Shown piece after piece: positions 34,572 to 50,109 of a stretch of 64,000 bases of DNA (the stretch's first letter is position 1; each line of letters begins with the position of its first letter). The notes beneath the pieces were generated by a model. That model was given only the letters and a program-made list of their open reading frames with translations, searched no databases and had not been told where the DNA came from. The DNA lies in contig JAGTRW010000001.1 of NCBI GenBank assembly GCA_018262095.1, positions 1 through 64,000 of the forward strand, written 5' to 3'. This DNA comes from Pseudomonadota bacterium. GTDB taxonomy: Bacteria > Pseudomonadota > Gammaproteobacteria > Burkholderiales > Rhodocyclaceae. The translations under genes and the position numbers were made by a program.

Positions 34572-35933
34572 TTATTTTTTTACCGCTTTTAGCGGTCGCT
34601 TCCAGCCCGCAATCGAAACCTGCTTGGCGCGCGACACGGTCAGAGTGTCCGCCGGTGCGTCGCGCGTCAGCGTGGTGCCGGCCCCGAGCGTCGCGCCACG
34701 ACCGACGGTGACCGGCGCGACGAGTTGTGTATCCGAACCGATAAAAGCGTCGTCTTCGATAATCGTCTGAAACTTGTTGGCGCCGTCGTAATTGCAAGTG
34801 ATCGTCCCGGCACCGACATTGACCCGGCTGCCGATGATCGCATCGCCGATGTAGGCTAAGTGGTTGACCTTTGAATGCGCGGCGATCGTACTCTTCTTGA
34901 TCTCGACGAAGTTGCCGATGTGCACGTCGCCAGCCAGTTCGGCGCCCGGACGCAGGCGCGCAAAGGGGCCGATCCGGCCATCGGGTCCGACCACCGCGTC
35001 CTCGATATGGGTGAAAGCGGCCAGACGCGTTCCGGCGCCAAGGCGGGCATTTTTGAGGACGCAGTTGGGGCCGACCTCAACCGCTTCGTCGAGCTCGACC
35101 CGGCCCTCAAAGACGCAGCCCACGTCGATGAACACGTCGCGCCCGCAGACGAGTTCGCCGCGCACATCGAGTCGCGCCGGATCGGCGAGGCGAACGCCCT
35201 GCTCCATCAGCTGCTCGGCGGTGCAGCGTTGCGCAATGCGTTCGAGTTCGGCAAGTTGCACCTTGCTGTTGACGCCGAGCACTTCCCACTCGTTGGTCGG
35301 GTTCACTGTCCGGATCGGCAGTCCGGCAGAGACCGCCATGGAGACGATGTCGGTCAGGTAATACTCCTGCTGCGCATTGTCGTTCGACAAACGACCGAGC
35401 CACTGTCCGAGCAGTGCGCTCGGCATGGCCATAATGCCCGTATTGATTTCGCTGATGCGCCGCTCTTCGGCGGTCGAATCCTTCTGCTCGACGATGCGCA
35501 GCACACGGCCGGTGCCGTCGCGAACAATGCGACCATAGCCGCTGGGATCGGCGAGTTCGACGGTGAGAATGGCGAGCGCGCCCTGCGCAGCATGCACCAG
35601 CTTCCTGAGCGTTTCAGCGCGAATCAACGGTACGTCGCCGTAAAGGATCAGCGTCGTTCCCTCAGCGCAGAGATGCGGTAGCGCCTGCTGCACCGCGTGC
35701 CCGGTGCCCAATTGCGGTTCCTGCAAGGCCCAGGCCAGATCCGGCGCGTCCAGCGTGCGGCGCACCGCCTCGCCGCCATGGCCATAAACCACGCAAAGGG
35801 TTTGCGGCGCGAGACTGCGCGCAGTATCGATGACGTGCAGCACCAGCGCCTTGCCGGCCAGCGGGTGCAACACCTTGGGCAGGTTGGAATGCATGCGTTT
35901 GCCCTGCCCCGCGGCGAGGATGACGATATTCAT
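34572..35933 (-). CDS. glmU: Bifunctional GlmU, UDP-N-acetylglucosamine synthesis
   Basis: 453 residues. The N-terminal uridylyltransferase half has LAAGQGKRM and the YGDVPLI region. The C-terminal half is a left-handed beta helix of hexapeptide repeats (about 250-440) that acetylates glucosamine-1-phosphate; catalytic His and Tyr lie in the [19 protein letters not shown] neighbourhood. Together with the adjacent glmS it supplies UDP-GlcNAc for wall and LPS. Standard length and order; nothing unusual. Confidence 0.97.
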   Translation of the reverse strand: MNIVILAAGQGKRMHSNLPKVLHPLAGKALVLHVIDTARSLAPQTLCVVYGHGGEAVRRTLDAPDLAWALQEPQLGTGHAVQQALPHLCAEGTTLILYGDVPLIRAETLRKLVHAAQGALAILTVELADPSGYGRIVRDGTGRVLRIVEQKDSTAEERRISEINTGIMAMPSALLGQWLGRLSNDNAQQEYYLTDIVSMAVSAGLPIRTVNPTNEWEVLGVNSKVQLAELERIAQRCTAEQLMEQGVRLADPARLDVRGELVCGRDVFIDVGCVFEGRVELDEAVEVGPNCVLKNARLGAGTRLAAFTHIEDAVVGPDGRIGPFARLRPGAELAGDVHIGNFVEIKKSTIAAHSKVNHLAYIGDAIIGSRVNVGAGTITCNYDGANKFQTIIEDDAFIGSDTQLVAPVTVGRGATLGAGTTLTRDAPADTLTVSRAKQVSIAGWKRPLKAVKK

Positions 35934-35963
35934 GTGAGCTACCTGTTAAATGAGACAGACGTT

Positions 35964-36674
35964 CTAGCGGTCGTCCTGCCCGGAAAGGATCTCGCCCAGC
36001 ATCTGTTTCCCCCGAGGCGAAACGTACCAATGCAGGACATTCTTGTCGTTGATGCGGGTTTCGATGATACCGAGATTCTTGAGCACGGTCAGACGCACAC
36101 TGACCAGATCTCGCGCCAGGCCGGTCTTGTCGGTGAGTCCGACCAGATTGCCATAGACGTAGCTCTCCTCGGCGAGCGCGCGAAGAATCTCGATGTCATT
36201 GTACGACAGCGATTCCTTGGCCAGCTCCGGCTTGAGGGCGGGCAACGACTCAGGCCCTGGCGGCGGCTCATCGCGCGTCGCTGACAACGACGAATCCGGC
36301 TGCTTGACCTGAGCCACCTGACGCAAAAACTTGTCGGCGACGTTTTCGACGACACGGCGCGAAGCGACGACGTAGATCAGACAGAAGCCGGCGAAGACGA
36401 AGAAATCAACCGGGCGGGTACGCGCCGCTTCGAGCAGATTACTTGCGATCATGTTGAGGAAGAGCGGCACGGTCAGTGCGGCGACGACCCCAAGAACCGT
36501 GTGCCTTAACCAATCGCGGCGAGCCGAATCACGCTGCCGCTCGCTCAGAAAACAATTGGCGACGCCGCCCAGAATCCCGGCAGCGACCATGATCAGCAGA
36601 ATTGCCAGCATATAGCTGTCGAGGGTGTTAGGCAGCGAGCTAAGCTGCAAGGTTTTCTGCAATTCCGGATTCAT
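35964..36674 (-). CDS. Three-helix membrane protein with winged-helix domain (YEATS-associated type)
   Basis: 236 residues from the ATG at 36674 (GAGGAA seven bases upstream). Three hydrophobic helices at about 20-44, 57-80 and 88-105 are followed by a Pro-rich linker and a cytoplasmic winged-helix domain (about 145-236) of MarR/ArsR style: SYNDIEILRALAEE, then RLTVLKNLGIIETR, then WYVSPRGKQML. The N-terminal part resembles the domain named for association with YEATS-like proteins, as I recall it. It may be a membrane-tethered regulator. It lies 30 bases upstream of glmU on the same strand, so it may be cotranscribed. No YEATS gene is seen here. Confidence 0.7.
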   Translation of the reverse strand: MNPELQKTLQLSSLPNTLDSYMLAILLIMVAAGILGGVANCFLSERQRDSARRDWLRHTVLGVVAALTVPLFLNMIASNLLEAARTRPVDFFVFAGFCLIYVVASRRVVENVADKFLRQVAQVKQPDSSLSATRDEPPPGPESLPALKPELAKESLSYNDIEILRALAEESYVYGNLVGLTDKTGLARDLVSVRLTVLKNLGIIETRINDKNVLHWYVSPRGKQMLGEILSGQDDR

Positions 36675-36801
36675 TATCCATTCCTCGGTCTGAGCAGGCA
36701 CTACTATGCCATAGCCGTGCCCGAAGCAGAAGAAAGCGCACTACCGCCGGCCGACGGCAATGCACATTCAGCGAAGGCCGAAGCGGCCCACGCCCACTGA
36801 A

Positions 36802-36870
36802 TCAGCGCGGCAGCGTACTCTCGCCCAGCAGGAAGACGTCGACTTCTCTGGTGCATTGACGACCTTCGCC
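36802..36870 (-). pseudogene. Duplicated 3' remnant of gltD
   Basis: On the minus strand this stretch translates as EGRQCTREVDVFLLGESTLP-Arg-stop. The true end of GltD is [27 protein letters not shown], 17 of 21 residues identical. The copy lies just downstream of gltD, separated by GC-rich palindromes (GCGGGCC/GGCCCGC near 36874-36892). It has no start and no upstream coding similarity, so it is the tail of a lost or partial duplicate. Confidence 0.85.
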
Positions 36871-36924
36871 AGTGCGGGCCGCACGGCCCGCGCTCCAACA
36901 CTCGCCCGCCGGGCGATCCGCCGC

Positions 36925-38391
36925 TCATCGAGGTAGCGTGCTCGCCCCCATCAGGAAGGCGTCAACCTCTCGCGCGCACTGACGACCTTCGCGGATCGCC
37001 CAAACGACCAGCGACTGCCCGCGACGGGTATCGCCAGCGACATAGACCTTGGCGGCGCTGGTCGCGTAACAACCGGCGCCGTCGGTCGTCGCCTTGGCGT
37101 TGCCACGCGCGTCCTTGTCGACGGCAAAGGCGTCGAGCAGGCCACCGACCGGATTGACAAAACCCATGGCCAGAAAAACGAGATCGGCGGCAAACGTTTG
37201 TTCGCTGCCCGCAACCTCGCTCATCTTGCCGTTCTTCCATTCGAGGCCGACGGTCCTGAGCGATTTGAGAACGCCATTCTCGCCAAGAAACTCCTTGGTC
37301 GCGATCGAGAACTTGCGCTGCGTATCACCTTCCTGATGCGACGACGAGGTACGCATCTTGATCGGCCAGTAAGGCCAGGTCAGCGACTTGTTTTCCTGCT
37401 CGGGCGGCTGCGGCATCAGCTCGAACTGGGTAACCGACGCCGCGCCGTGGCGATAACTGGTGCCGACGCAGTCGGAACCGGTATCGCCACCGCCGATGAC
37501 GATCACATGCTTGCCCTTGGCGCTGATCGGATTGGCCGGACCACCGGAGACTTCCTTGTTCTGCGGGATCAAAAACTCGAGCGCGGCGTAAGTGCCCTTG
37601 AGCTCGCGCCCCGGAATCGGCAAATCGCGCGGCACTTCCGAACCGGCCGCCAGAATCACCGCGTCGAAATCGCTGAGCAATTGATCGGCGGCGACAAATT
37701 CACGCGCATCGTTGGCGATTCCTGCCGGCAAGTCTTTGCTGCCGACGATCACGCGGGTGCGGAAAACGACGCCTTCGGCTTCCATCTGTTTGACGCGACG
37801 CGCGATCAGCGACTTGTCGAGCTTGAAGTCGGGGATGCCGTAACCGAGCAAGCCACCAACACGGTCGTTCTTCTCGAACACCGTCACCTGGTGGCCGACA
37901 CGCGCCAGTTGCTGCGCAGCAGCAAGTCCGGATGGACCCGACCCGACGATGGCGACCTTCTTGCCAGTTGTGGTTTTCGGCGGCCGCGGAGCGACCCAGC
38001 CCATTTCCCAACCCTTATCGACAATCGCGTGCTCGATCGACTTGATGCCTACCGGGTCATTGTTGATATTGAGCGTGCACGCCGCTTCGCACGGCGCCGG
38101 ACAAATACGGCCGGTGAACTCGGGAAAATTATTGGTCGAGTGCAGCACCTCAAGCGCCTGTTTCCAGTTGCCGCGATAAACCAGGTCATTCCAGTCCGGG
38201 ATGATGTTGTTCACCGGACAGCCATTGCTGCAGAACGGAATGCCGCAATCCATGCAACGCGCGCCCTGCACCTTCGCCTGATCGTCGCCGAGCGTGGCCA
38301 CAAACTCGTGGTAGTTCTTTAAACGCCCGGCAACCGGCACATAGGCCTCGGCCAGACGTTGATACTCCATGAAGCCGGTCGGCTTTCCCAT
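36925..38391 (-). CDS. gltD: Glutamate synthase (NADPH) small subunit
   Basis: 488 residues. Supplies electrons from NADPH through FAD to GltB. The N-terminal cysteines that bind 4Fe-4S clusters are present ([14 protein letters not shown] and CPAPCEAAC). Two nucleotide sites follow: [14 protein letters not shown] near residue 152 for FAD and GGGDTGSDC near 300 for NADPH. The ATG directly follows the gltB stop codon with no gap, ensuring coupling. A diverged copy of its last 21 codons lies downstream (36802-36870). Confidence 0.97.
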   Translation of the reverse strand: MGKPTGFMEYQRLAEAYVPVAGRLKNYHEFVATLGDDQAKVQGARCMDCGIPFCSNGCPVNNIIPDWNDLVYRGNWKQALEVLHSTNNFPEFTGRICPAPCEAACTLNINNDPVGIKSIEHAIVDKGWEMGWVAPRPPKTTTGKKVAIVGSGPSGLAAAQQLARVGHQVTVFEKNDRVGGLLGYGIPDFKLDKSLIARRVKQMEAEGVVFRTRVIVGSKDLPAGIANDAREFVAADQLLSDFDAVILAAGSEVPRDLPIPGRELKGTYAALEFLIPQNKEVSGGPANPISAKGKHVIVIGGGDTGSDCVGTSYRHGAASVTQFELMPQPPEQENKSLTWPYWPIKMRTSSSHQEGDTQRKFSIATKEFLGENGVLKSLRTVGLEWKNGKMSEVAGSEQTFAADLVFLAMGFVNPVGGLLDAFAVDKDARGNAKATTDGAGCYATSAAKVYVAGDTRRGQSLVVWAIREGRQCAREVDAFLMGASTLPR

Positions 38392-43068
<4,677 letters not shown>

Positions 43069-43692
43069 CACACTCGAATCCTCACAAAACAATGACATAA
43101 AACAGACTGTCAAGACACCAAACGTCAAGAAAGCCGGCCGCTGGCCAGCCTATGCATTCAATGAGCGACCCGCAAGTATATCGCGAAAACAGCCCCGGAC
43201 AAAACGCCAAACCGCACCAAAACAGTGCAGCAACAGGGACGCCATCGCGCTTTCAGACGGCGCCGAAAATTGGACAAGCAAAGATTGAAATCGTCGCCGG
43301 CAACTCGAGACCAATTCGAACAAGAATCAGCAATGAAATCCAGGTCCATTTTTTAAAGGCGGCGGCGGATGCAGCACCCTTCAACACCGCACTGAAAACC
43401 ATGGCTTTTCTGCCAACGCGCGCTCAACTATCAGCAAACAGTGCGCAACTGGCCTTTTTTTGGCATAGGCCTCGTGGTAGAGTACCGCTCCGGATTAATC
43501 GACGACAGAATCAAGAAAATGCTCAGGGACGTTGTCGAGATGCCGTGAAAATACAGGGCTGTTATTCCTTGCTGACCACCGTGGCTTTCGGTTGTCCAGT
43601 TAACGCAACTGTCGACGGTAGTCTGCGTTGCGTAAACCAATGCTCTGCAGACCGCAGTTTTCACCCTTACGAAACGAGTTATGGAGATCTGA
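43069..43692. other. 624-bp divergent intergenic region, gltB and pntA
   Basis: No gene found. It is the AT-richest long stretch of the right half and must hold the promoters of both operons. The pntA ribosome binding site is GGAG at 43683-43686. A T7 run (43454-43461) leads into TTGGCA, a possible minus-35 box for pntA. Short open frames on both strands show no family resemblance. A small RNA cannot be excluded. Confidence 0.5.
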
Positions 43693-45288
43693 ATGCCACT
43701 GACTATCGGAGTACCACGGGAAGTCTTTGCCGGTGAGAAGCGCGTTGCGACAGTTCCAGACGTTGTCGAGAAGCTGATCAAGCTGGGCTTTAAAGTCGCC
43801 ATCGAATCAGGCGCCGGAGAGGGTGCCAACTTCAGCGACGACGCCTATCGCGCCGTTGGCGCGCAGATCGTCGAAGGCGCCGCCACGCTATGGTCATCGT
43901 CCGACATCGTTTTCAAGGTTCGCGGTCCGAACAGCGATGAAGTCGGCCTGTTGCGCGAAGGCGGCACACTGCTTTCCTTCATCTGGCCGGCACAAAATCC
44001 CGAACTGCTGCAGCAGCTCGCCGCCAAGAAGGCGACGGTGCTGGCCATCGACTCGCTGCCGCGCACGCTGTCACGCGCCCAGAAGATGGACGCCTTGACT
44101 TCCCAAGCCGGCGTCGCCGGCTACCGCGCCGTCATCGAGGCCGCCAACGCCTTCGGCCGCTTCTTCAACGGCCAGATCACTGCGGCGGGCAAGGTTCCGC
44201 CGGCCAAGGTGTTCATCGCCGGTGCCGGCGTCGCCGGCTTGTCGGCGATCGGCACGGCCGCCAACCTCGGCGCTATCGTTCGCGCCAACGACACGCGCGC
44301 CGAAGTGGCCGATCAGGTCGTGTCCTTGGGCGGTGAATTCGTCAAGGTCGATTACGAAGAAGAAGGTTCCGGCGGCGGCGGTTACGCCAAGGTGATGAGC
44401 GAGGGCTTTCAGAAAGCCCAGCGCGAGATGTACGCCAAGCAAGCCAAGGAAGTGGACATCATCGTCACGACCGCGCTGATCCCGGGCAAGCCGGCGCCCA
44501 AGTTGATCACCGCCGAAATGGTCAAGAGCATGAAGCCCGGCAGCGTGATCGTCGACATGGCGGCCGAGCAGGGCGGCAACTGCGAGCTCACCGAACCCGG
44601 CCAGGCCGTCGTCAAGCACGGCGTCACGATCATCGGCTATACGGACTTGGTCAGCCGCCTGGCAAGGCAGTCGTCGACGCTCTATGCCACCAACCTCTTC
44701 CGCCTCGCCGAAGAGCTGTGCAAGACCAAAGACGGCATCATCGACGTCAACATGGAAGACGACGCCATCCGCGGCCTGACGGTCGTCAAGGAAGGCAACA
44801 TCAGCTGGCCGCCCCCGGCGCTCAAACCTTCCGCTGCGCCGGCTGCAGCCAAGCCGGCGGCTGTCGTAGCGGCGCCTGCCGCCAAGAAGGGGCATGGCCA
44901 CGGCGGCAGCAGCGAGCCGATGGCCGGCAACAAGCTGGCGGTGATTTTCGGTGTCGCTGCCGTGCTGTTCTGGCTCATCGGCGCGCACGCGCCGGCGGCC
45001 TTCCTCGGCCACTTCACGGTCTTCGTGCTGGCCTGCTTCGTCGGCTACATGGTCGTCTGGAACGTCAAACCGGCGCTGCATACGCCACTGATGAGCGTCA
45101 CCAACGCGATCAGCAGCATCATCGCCATCGGTGCCCTCGTGCAGATCGCGCCACCGCTCGTCGGTAGCGTACCGAGACCGGAGGAATGGATACGCTGGCT
45201 GGCAATCGGCGGCATTGTCCTCGCGACGATCAACATGTTCGGCGGTTTCGCCGTCACCCAGCGCATGCTGGCGATGTTCCGCAAATAA
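43693..45288 (+). CDS. pntA: NAD(P) transhydrogenase subunit alpha
   Basis: 531 residues. Proton-pumping transhydrogenase, NAD(H)-binding subunit. Domain I (1-370) opens with [15 protein letters not shown] and has the dinucleotide motif [12 protein letters not shown] low-complexity Ala/Pro/Lys linker ending in HGHGG (about 378-405) precedes four C-terminal helices (about 415-525). The linker is longer than I recall for E. coli PntA (510 residues in total). Paired with pntB 12 bases downstream. Confidence 0.96.
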   Translation: MPLTIGVPREVFAGEKRVATVPDVVEKLIKLGFKVAIESGAGEGANFSDDAYRAVGAQIVEGAATLWSSSDIVFKVRGPNSDEVGLLREGGTLLSFIWPAQNPELLQQLAAKKATVLAIDSLPRTLSRAQKMDALTSQAGVAGYRAVIEAANAFGRFFNGQITAAGKVPPAKVFIAGAGVAGLSAIGTAANLGAIVRANDTRAEVADQVVSLGGEFVKVDYEEEGSGGGGYAKVMSEGFQKAQREMYAKQAKEVDIIVTTALIPGKPAPKLITAEMVKSMKPGSVIVDMAAEQGGNCELTEPGQAVVKHGVTIIGYTDLVSRLARQSSTLYATNLFRLAEELCKTKDGIIDVNMEDDAIRGLTVVKEGNISWPPPALKPSAAPAAAKPAAVVAAPAAKKGHGHGGSSEPMAGNKLAVIFGVAAVLFWLIGAHAPAAFLGHFTVFVLACFVGYMVVWNVKPALHTPLMSVTNAISSIIAIGALVQIAPPLVGSVPRPEEWIRWLAIGGIVLATINMFGGFAVTQRMLAMFRK

Positions 45289-45300
45289 AGGAAGATTAAA

Positions 45301-46722
45301 ATGTCTGGAAGTCTGGCAACTGTCTCCTATATCGGAGCAACGATTCTCTTCATCCTCTGCCTCGGCGGTCTCTCGAATCAAGAGACCTCGCGGCGCGGCA
45401 ACCTCTACGGAATGATCGGCATGGCGATTGCCGTCGTCGCCACCGTCTTCGGACCGCAAGTCACGGCAGCCGGATTGCCGTGGATCATCGGCGCGATGGC
45501 CGTTGGCGGCGCGATCGGCGTGTATCTCGCGCGCACCGTGCAAATGACGCAAATGCCCGAGCTCGTCGCCTTCATGCACAGCATGGTCGGCCTCGCAGCG
45601 ATGCTCGTTGGCTTTGCCAGCTACATCGACCCGGCCGTTGGCGATAGCCTGGGTCACGCCGAGAAGGTCATCCACGAGGTCGAGATCTACCTCGGCGTCC
45701 TGATCGGCGCGGTCACGCTCTCGGGCTCGGTCGTCGCTTTCGGCAAGCTCTCCGGCAAGATCGGCGGCAAGCCGGTCCTGCTGCCGGGTCGTCACCTGAT
45801 GAACCTCGCTGGCCTGCTCATCGTCATCTACTTCGGTCGCGAGTTCCTGAATGCGCCGACGATCGCTGCCGGAATGACGCCGATGATCGTGATGACGGTG
45901 ATCGCGTTGCTCTTTGGCGTGCATATGGTGATGGCGATCGGCGGCGCCGACATGCCGGTCGTCGTTTCGATGCTCAACAGCTACTCGGGTTGGGCCGCAG
46001 CGGCGACGGGCTTCATGCTCAATAACGACCTGCTGATCGTGACCGGGGCGCTGGTCGGTTCGAGCGGTGCGATCCTCTCGTACATCATGTGCCAGGCGAT
46101 GAACCGGCAGTTCCTCTCCGTCATCGCCGGCGGCTTCGGTGGCGACAGCGCCAAGCCGAAAGCGGCTGCCGGCGCCAGTGCCGAACCGGCGGGCGAGGTC
46201 AATCCGATTCTGGCGGCCGAAACCGCAGAACTGCTGCGCGAAGCCAAGAGCGTCATCATCGTTCCGGGCTACGGCATGGCGGTCGCGCAAGCGCAGCACA
46301 CGGTCTATGAAATCACCAAGTTCCTGCGCGAAAAAGGCGTCAATGTCCGCTTCGGCATTCACCCGGTCGCCGGCCGCATGCCGGGACACATGAACGTTCT
46401 GCTCGCTGAAGCCAAGGTGCCGTACGACGTCGTGTTCGAGATGGACGAGCTCAACGACGACTTCCCGCAAACCGACGTGACGATGATCATCGGCGCCAAC
46501 GACATCGTCAACCCGGCAGCGCAAGAAGACCCGAGCAGCCCAATCGCCGGCATGCCGGTGCTCGAAGTCTGGAAGGCCAAGACCTCGATCGTGATGAAGC
46601 GCAGCATGGCGTCAGGTTATGCCGGCGTCGACAATCCGCTGTTCTACAAGGACAATAATCGCATGCTCTTCGGCGACGCCAAGAAGATGCTCGACGAAGT
46701 CCTGATTGCTTTGAAGTCCTGA
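45301..46722 (+). CDS. pntB: NAD(P) transhydrogenase subunit beta
   Basis: 473 residues. Eight to nine helices in residues 1-265, then the NADP(H)-binding domain III with [33 protein letters not shown], the DINPAAQ-like DIVNPAAQ, and [11 protein letters not shown]. Acts with PntA to make NADPH from NADH using the proton gradient. The adjoining gltBD operon consumes NADPH, and the two operons diverge from one intergenic region. Confidence 0.97.
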   Translation: MSGSLATVSYIGATILFILCLGGLSNQETSRRGNLYGMIGMAIAVVATVFGPQVTAAGLPWIIGAMAVGGAIGVYLARTVQMTQMPELVAFMHSMVGLAAMLVGFASYIDPAVGDSLGHAEKVIHEVEIYLGVLIGAVTLSGSVVAFGKLSGKIGGKPVLLPGRHLMNLAGLLIVIYFGREFLNAPTIAAGMTPMIVMTVIALLFGVHMVMAIGGADMPVVVSMLNSYSGWAAAATGFMLNNDLLIVTGALVGSSGAILSYIMCQAMNRQFLSVIAGGFGGDSAKPKAAAGASAEPAGEVNPILAAETAELLREAKSVIIVPGYGMAVAQAQHTVYEITKFLREKGVNVRFGIHPVAGRMPGHMNVLLAEAKVPYDVVFEMDELNDDFPQTDVTMIIGANDIVNPAAQEDPSSPIAGMPVLEVWKAKTSIVMKRSMASGYAGVDNPLFYKDNNRMLFGDAKKMLDEVLIALKS

Positions 46723-46750
46723 CCAGCGACGACTGCTGATCATTTGACGG

Positions 46751-46774
46751 CCAGGGACGGCGCGCTGCCCCTGG
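46751..46774 (+). other. Hairpin after pntB
   Basis: CCAGGG/CCCTGG with a GC-rich 12-base loop that can extend pairing, 29 bases after the pntB stop. No T-tract. Probably an mRNA 3' stabiliser before the CBS-domain gene. Confidence 0.4.
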
Positions 46775-46814
46775 TCACCATATACCATCGAACAAGCTGT
46801 CTTCAGGGGGTTAC

Positions 46815-47285
46815 ATGGAGGTCAGGGAAGTACTCAAGGTCAAGGATTCTGCGCTGTTTGCCGTCCACCCGGAGTCGTTGCTCTCCGAGGCGGTGATCAT
46901 GATGGCCGAAAACGATATCGGCTGTGTCGTGGTCATGGACGGCGGCAAGCTGGTCGGCGTCGTGACATTCCGCGAGGTACTGCAGGTCTTGGCCAAACGC
47001 CAGACCGAAGGCCGCGTCGGCCCGACGCCGCCGATTGCCGAAATACTGGTCAGCGAGGCGATGCACCCAAACCCACCGACGGCGCATCCGGCGATGGATC
47101 TGGACGAATTGCGCCGCCTGATGGTCGGTACGCACACGCGCTATGTGCCGGTAATGGAAGACGACACCATGATCTGCGTCATCTCATTCCACGACGTCGC
47201 CAAGGCCGTGCTCGAGGAACGAAGCTTCGAGAACAAGCTGCTCAAGGCCTACATCAAGGACTGGCCCACAGAGGAAAAACCCTGA
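46815..47285 (+). CDS. Two-CBS-domain protein
   Basis: 156 residues consisting of two CBS domains (about 5-65 and 75-140) and a short charged tail. ENDIGCVVVMDGGKLVGVVTFREVL is the conserved core of the first (in pieces: NDIGCVVV, GKLVGVVTFRE), and TRYVPVMEDDTMICVISFHD (TRYVPVM, ICVISFHD) of the second. Stand-alone CBS pairs usually sense adenine nucleotides or NAD(P)H and regulate other proteins. Its place 92 bases after pntB on the same strand suggests an energy-state link, but the target is unknown. Confidence 0.88.
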   Translation: MEVREVLKVKDSALFAVHPESLLSEAVIMMAENDIGCVVVMDGGKLVGVVTFREVLQVLAKRQTEGRVGPTPPIAEILVSEAMHPNPPTAHPAMDLDELRRLMVGTHTRYVPVMEDDTMICVISFHDVAKAVLEERSFENKLLKAYIKDWPTEEKP

Positions 47286-47308
47286 GCGCGACTAATCCGC
47301 GTCGCGCT
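47285..47308. terminator. Hairpin between convergent CBS and dgt genes
   Basis: Perfect 8-bp stem AGCGCGAC/GTCGCGCT with an 8-base loop, spanning the space between the two stop codons. No T-run on either strand, so a weak or factor-dependent two-way terminator. Confidence 0.4.
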
Positions 47309-48423
47309 TAGCTCTCGCCCACCGAAAACATCCGGCGGTGCTCGCGGATCGCGTAGCGATCGGTCATCCCGGCAATATAGTCGGCTATGCTGCGCGGCTG
47401 CTCGGCACCCGCCTGATACTGCGCGGGAAGCAGGCGCGGGTCGCTGACGAAGGCCGAAAACAGATCGCTGACGATGCGCGCGGCTTTGCGGGTCATGCGC
47501 AAGACCTGGAAGTGCTGATAGAGATTCTTGTGCAGGAAGCGTTTCATTTCGCGCTGCGCCTCATGCAGTTCGTCCGAGAAGGCGACCAGCGGCGCGCTCA
47601 GCCTGACACCCGCCAGATCGCCTGGTGACTCCCGCACGATGTTGCCGGCGGTCGTCTCGATCAAGTCGCAGACCAGAACGTTGATCATGCGGCGGATCGT
47701 TTCGTGCACCAGGCGCCGCCCGCCAAGACCAGGATAAGCCGCCCTGACGTCGGCGCTATAGCGCGCGAAGAGCGTAACCTCTTCGAGCTGCTCAAGCGTA
47801 ATCAAGCCCGAGCGCAAGCCATCATCGACATCGTGGTTGTTGTAGGCGATCTCGTCGGCAAAATTGCAGATTTGCGCTTCAAGCGACGGTTGCGTGCGAT
47901 TGATGAAGCGCTCGCCGAGCTCCCCCAGTTGCCGCGCGTTCTCGGCAGAGCAGTGCTTGACGATGCCTTCGCGCGTCTCGTAGGTCAAATTGAGTCCGTC
48001 GAATGCCGCGTAGCGCTCCTCAAGCAGATCGACGATACGCAGACTCTGCAGATTATGCTCGAAGCCCCCTTGGCCGCGCATGCACGCGTTGAGCGCATCC
48101 TGCCCGGCGTGCCCGAACGGGGTATGCCCGAGGTCGTGCGCCAGCGAAATGGCCTCGGCGAGGTCCTCATTGAGCCGTAGCGCGCGCGCGATGCCGCGCG
48201 CGATCTGCGCCACCTCGAGGGTATGCGTCAGCCGTGTGCGAAAAAGATCGCCCTCGTGGTTAACGAAAACCTGGGTCTTGTACTCGAGGCGACGGAACGC
48301 CGTTGAATGCACGATACGATCGCGATCGCGCTGAAACTCGCTGCGATGCGACGGCGGCTCGTCGACGTATCTGCGGCCGCGGGAAGCGGCCTGCGAAACG
48401 GCGTAAAGGGCAAGTTCAGACAT
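47308..48423 (-). CDS. dgt: Deoxyguanosinetriphosphate triphosphohydrolase-like protein
   Basis: 371 residues, HD-domain dNTPase that releases triphosphate from dNTPs. HD residues are visible in [21 protein letters not shown] and the later [12 protein letters not shown]. Length fits the shorter class-2 dGTPase-like group rather than the 505-residue E. coli Dgt. Start 48423 overlaps the aroB stop by 8 bases, so it is the last gene of an aroK-aroB-dgt operon, an order common in betaproteobacteria. Confidence 0.92.
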   Translation of the reverse strand: MSELALYAVSQAASRGRRYVDEPPSHRSEFQRDRDRIVHSTAFRRLEYKTQVFVNHEGDLFRTRLTHTLEVAQIARGIARALRLNEDLAEAISLAHDLGHTPFGHAGQDALNACMRGQGGFEHNLQSLRIVDLLEERYAAFDGLNLTYETREGIVKHCSAENARQLGELGERFINRTQPSLEAQICNFADEIAYNNHDVDDGLRSGLITLEQLEEVTLFARYSADVRAAYPGLGGRRLVHETIRRMINVLVCDLIETTAGNIVRESPGDLAGVRLSAPLVAFSDELHEAQREMKRFLHKNLYQHFQVLRMTRKAARIVSDLFSAFVSDPRLLPAQYQAGAEQPRSIADYIAGMTDRYAIREHRRMFSVGES

Positions 48424-49504
48424 GCTCTGAACGCGCGCCAATCGCTTCGGCGATTTGCGCCGGTGTAGCGCAATCGCTGACCACGGCGCGGCCGATCTCT
48501 CTGAACAGCACCAGGCGTAATTTTCCGTTCTGCACCTTCTTGTCGTGCTGCATCAGTTCGAGATAGCGATCGACTTCCATCGCCGGACCGAATACCGGCA
48601 AGCTGGCACGCGTAAACAGCGCTTCCACGCGCGCCACGTCGGCCACGCTGATCCAGCCGAGCCGACGCGAAAGCTCGGCGGCCATCAGGGTGCCGGCGGC
48701 CACGGCTTCGCCGTGCAACCACTCGCCATAGCCCATCCCGGTCTCAATCGCATGGCCAAAGGTATGGCCGATATTGAGCAAGGCCCGCTCACCGTTTTCG
48801 TGCTCGTCGGCGACAACCACTTCGGCCTTGTTCTGGCACGAACGGCAGATGGCGTATTCAAGCGCTTGCGGCTCGCGCGCCAGCACGCGCTCAAGATTGG
48901 CTTCGAGCCAGTCAAGAAAAGGCAGATCGCGGATTAGTCCATTCTTGATGACTTCAGCAAGACCCGCGCGCAACTCGCGATCTGGCAGGGTATCGAGCGT
49001 CTCGGTATCGGCCAGAACGACCGCGGGCTGATAGAAAGCACCGATCATGTTCTTGCCCAGCGGGTGGTTGATCGCCGTCTTGCCGCCGATCGACGAATCG
49101 ACCTGCGACAACAGCGTCGTCGGCACCTGGATGAAGGGCATGCCGCGCTGGTAACACGCAGCGGCAAAACCGGTCATGTCGCCAACGACACCGCCGCCCA
49201 AGGCAATCAGCGTCGTCGAACGCTCGCAACAGCGCTCGAGCAGCACATCGAAGATGGTATTGAGCGTTTGCCAGTTCTTGAAGCGCTCGCCATCGGGCAA
49301 AATGACCTCGACCACGTCGATGCCGGCGTCGCGCAAAGGCTTGGCAAAACGCTGCAGGTAAAGCGGTGCCACCGTCGTATTGGTCACGATGGCCACCTTG
49401 GGCTGGCGCAAATGGGGAAGCAGCAAGTCGCCGCGACCGAGCAGCCCCTGACCGACATGGACCGGATAGGCGCGTGCTCCCAATTCGACCTTCACGGTTT
49501 CCAT
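48416..49504 (-). CDS. aroB: 3-dehydroquinate synthase
   Basis: 362 residues. Second step of the shikimate pathway: DAHP to 3-dehydroquinate, NAD+ and metal dependent. Motifs: [13 protein letters not shown] (NAD site), the [27 protein letters not shown] region (key parts [16 protein letters not shown]), and metal histidines in [11 protein letters not shown] and WLHGEAV. Overlaps aroK by 13 bases and dgt by 8. Confidence 0.97.
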   Translation of the reverse strand: METVKVELGARAYPVHVGQGLLGRGDLLLPHLRQPKVAIVTNTTVAPLYLQRFAKPLRDAGIDVVEVILPDGERFKNWQTLNTIFDVLLERCCERSTTLIALGGGVVGDMTGFAAACYQRGMPFIQVPTTLLSQVDSSIGGKTAINHPLGKNMIGAFYQPAVVLADTETLDTLPDRELRAGLAEVIKNGLIRDLPFLDWLEANLERVLAREPQALEYAICRSCQNKAEVVVADEHENGERALLNIGHTFGHAIETGMGYGEWLHGEAVAAGTLMAAELSRRLGWISVADVARVEALFTRASLPVFGPAMEVDRYLELMQHDKKVQNGKLRLVLFREIGRAVVSDCATPAQIAEAIGARSEHV

Positions 49505-50028
49505 CGTTCCCCAACTTCCTTGATCAATAGCTGCAGGACCCCCTGGGCATTGCTGCGACCGCCGTCGACCACCAGGTCGGCGACCTCGCGGTAGAAGGAG
49601 TCGCGTTGCACAAAAAGCTCCTTGAGCCTGAGCAGCGGATCAGCGACTTGCAGCAACGGCCGGTTTCGATCGTTACGCGTGCGCTCCAGCAGGGTGTGCG
49701 GCGGCACGTTGAGATAAACGACAAAACCGCTGGCCTTCATGTTGCGGCGGTTCTCCTCGCGCAGCACGGCGCCGCCGCCGGTCGCCACGACGCGCCCGCA
49801 GAGGCGCGAGAGGTCAGCGATGACCTGGGATTCACGCTTGCGAAAACCTTCCTCGCCCTCGATTTCAAAGACCGTCGGAATGCTCACCCCCGTACGCGCC
49901 TCGATTTCATGGTCTGAATCGACGAAATCGAGCGCCAGCCGCTTGGCCAGCGAGCGCCCAATAGTCGTCTTGCCGGCCCCCATCAGGCCGACCAGATAGA
50001 CGTTGCGTTTGCCGTATTGTTTATCCAC
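49492..50028 (-). CDS. aroK: Shikimate kinase
   Basis: 178 residues. Phosphorylates shikimate with ATP. P-loop [11 protein letters not shown], shikimate-binding DSD near residue 38, GGGAVL, and lid RNDRNRPLL. Located between pilQ and aroB, the classical proteobacterial order. The genuine biosynthetic shikimate genes here contrast with the AroE-like catabolic paralogue at 21942-22775. Confidence 0.97.
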   Translation of the reverse strand: MDKQYGKRNVYLVGLMGAGKTTIGRSLAKRLALDFVDSDHEIEARTGVSIPTVFEIEGEEGFRKRESQVIADLSRLCGRVVATGGGAVLREENRRNMKASGFVVYLNVPPHTLLERTRNDRNRPLLQVADPLLRLKELFVQRDSFYREVADLVVDGGRSNAQGVLQLLIKEVGERWKP

Positions 50029-50065
50029 AGCGCCATTCTACCGCAGAGGCTGGGCAAGAAAGCGA

Positions 50066-50087
50066 ACAGCCGGCAACAGCCGGCTGT
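50066..50087 (-). terminator. Hairpin between pilQ and aroK
   Basis: Perfect 9-bp stem ACAGCCGGC/GCCGGCTGT with a 4-base loop, between the pilQ stop and the aroK start. On the minus strand it lies after pilQ only if transcription came from that side; since both genes are on the minus strand with aroK downstream of none but upstream in coordinates, it actually sits 3' of the aroK promoter side and 5' of aroK? Read in order, transcription passes pilM to pilQ (55.0 to 50.1 kb) and then this hairpin before aroK, and TCGCTTTCTTG follows it, a weak U-rich tail. Partial terminator or attenuator. Confidence 0.45.
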
Positions 50088-50109
50088 GTCGTCAACACGG
50101 AATCCGCAA

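Noticed and set aside
36704..36928. 74-codon open frame downstream of gltD
   Set aside because: It is a shifted frame across the duplicated gltD tail; the gltD frame explains the region better.
43464..43500. tRNA-like stretch (GTGGTAGAGTACCGC) upstream of pntA
   Set aside because: Resembles a D-arm but there is no acceptor stem, anticodon arm or T-loop around it.
44071..46524. 817-codon open frame on the minus strand opposite pntA and pntB
   Set aside because: It spans two genuine genes and the gap between them, is extremely His/Asp/Arg-rich and shows no motif.
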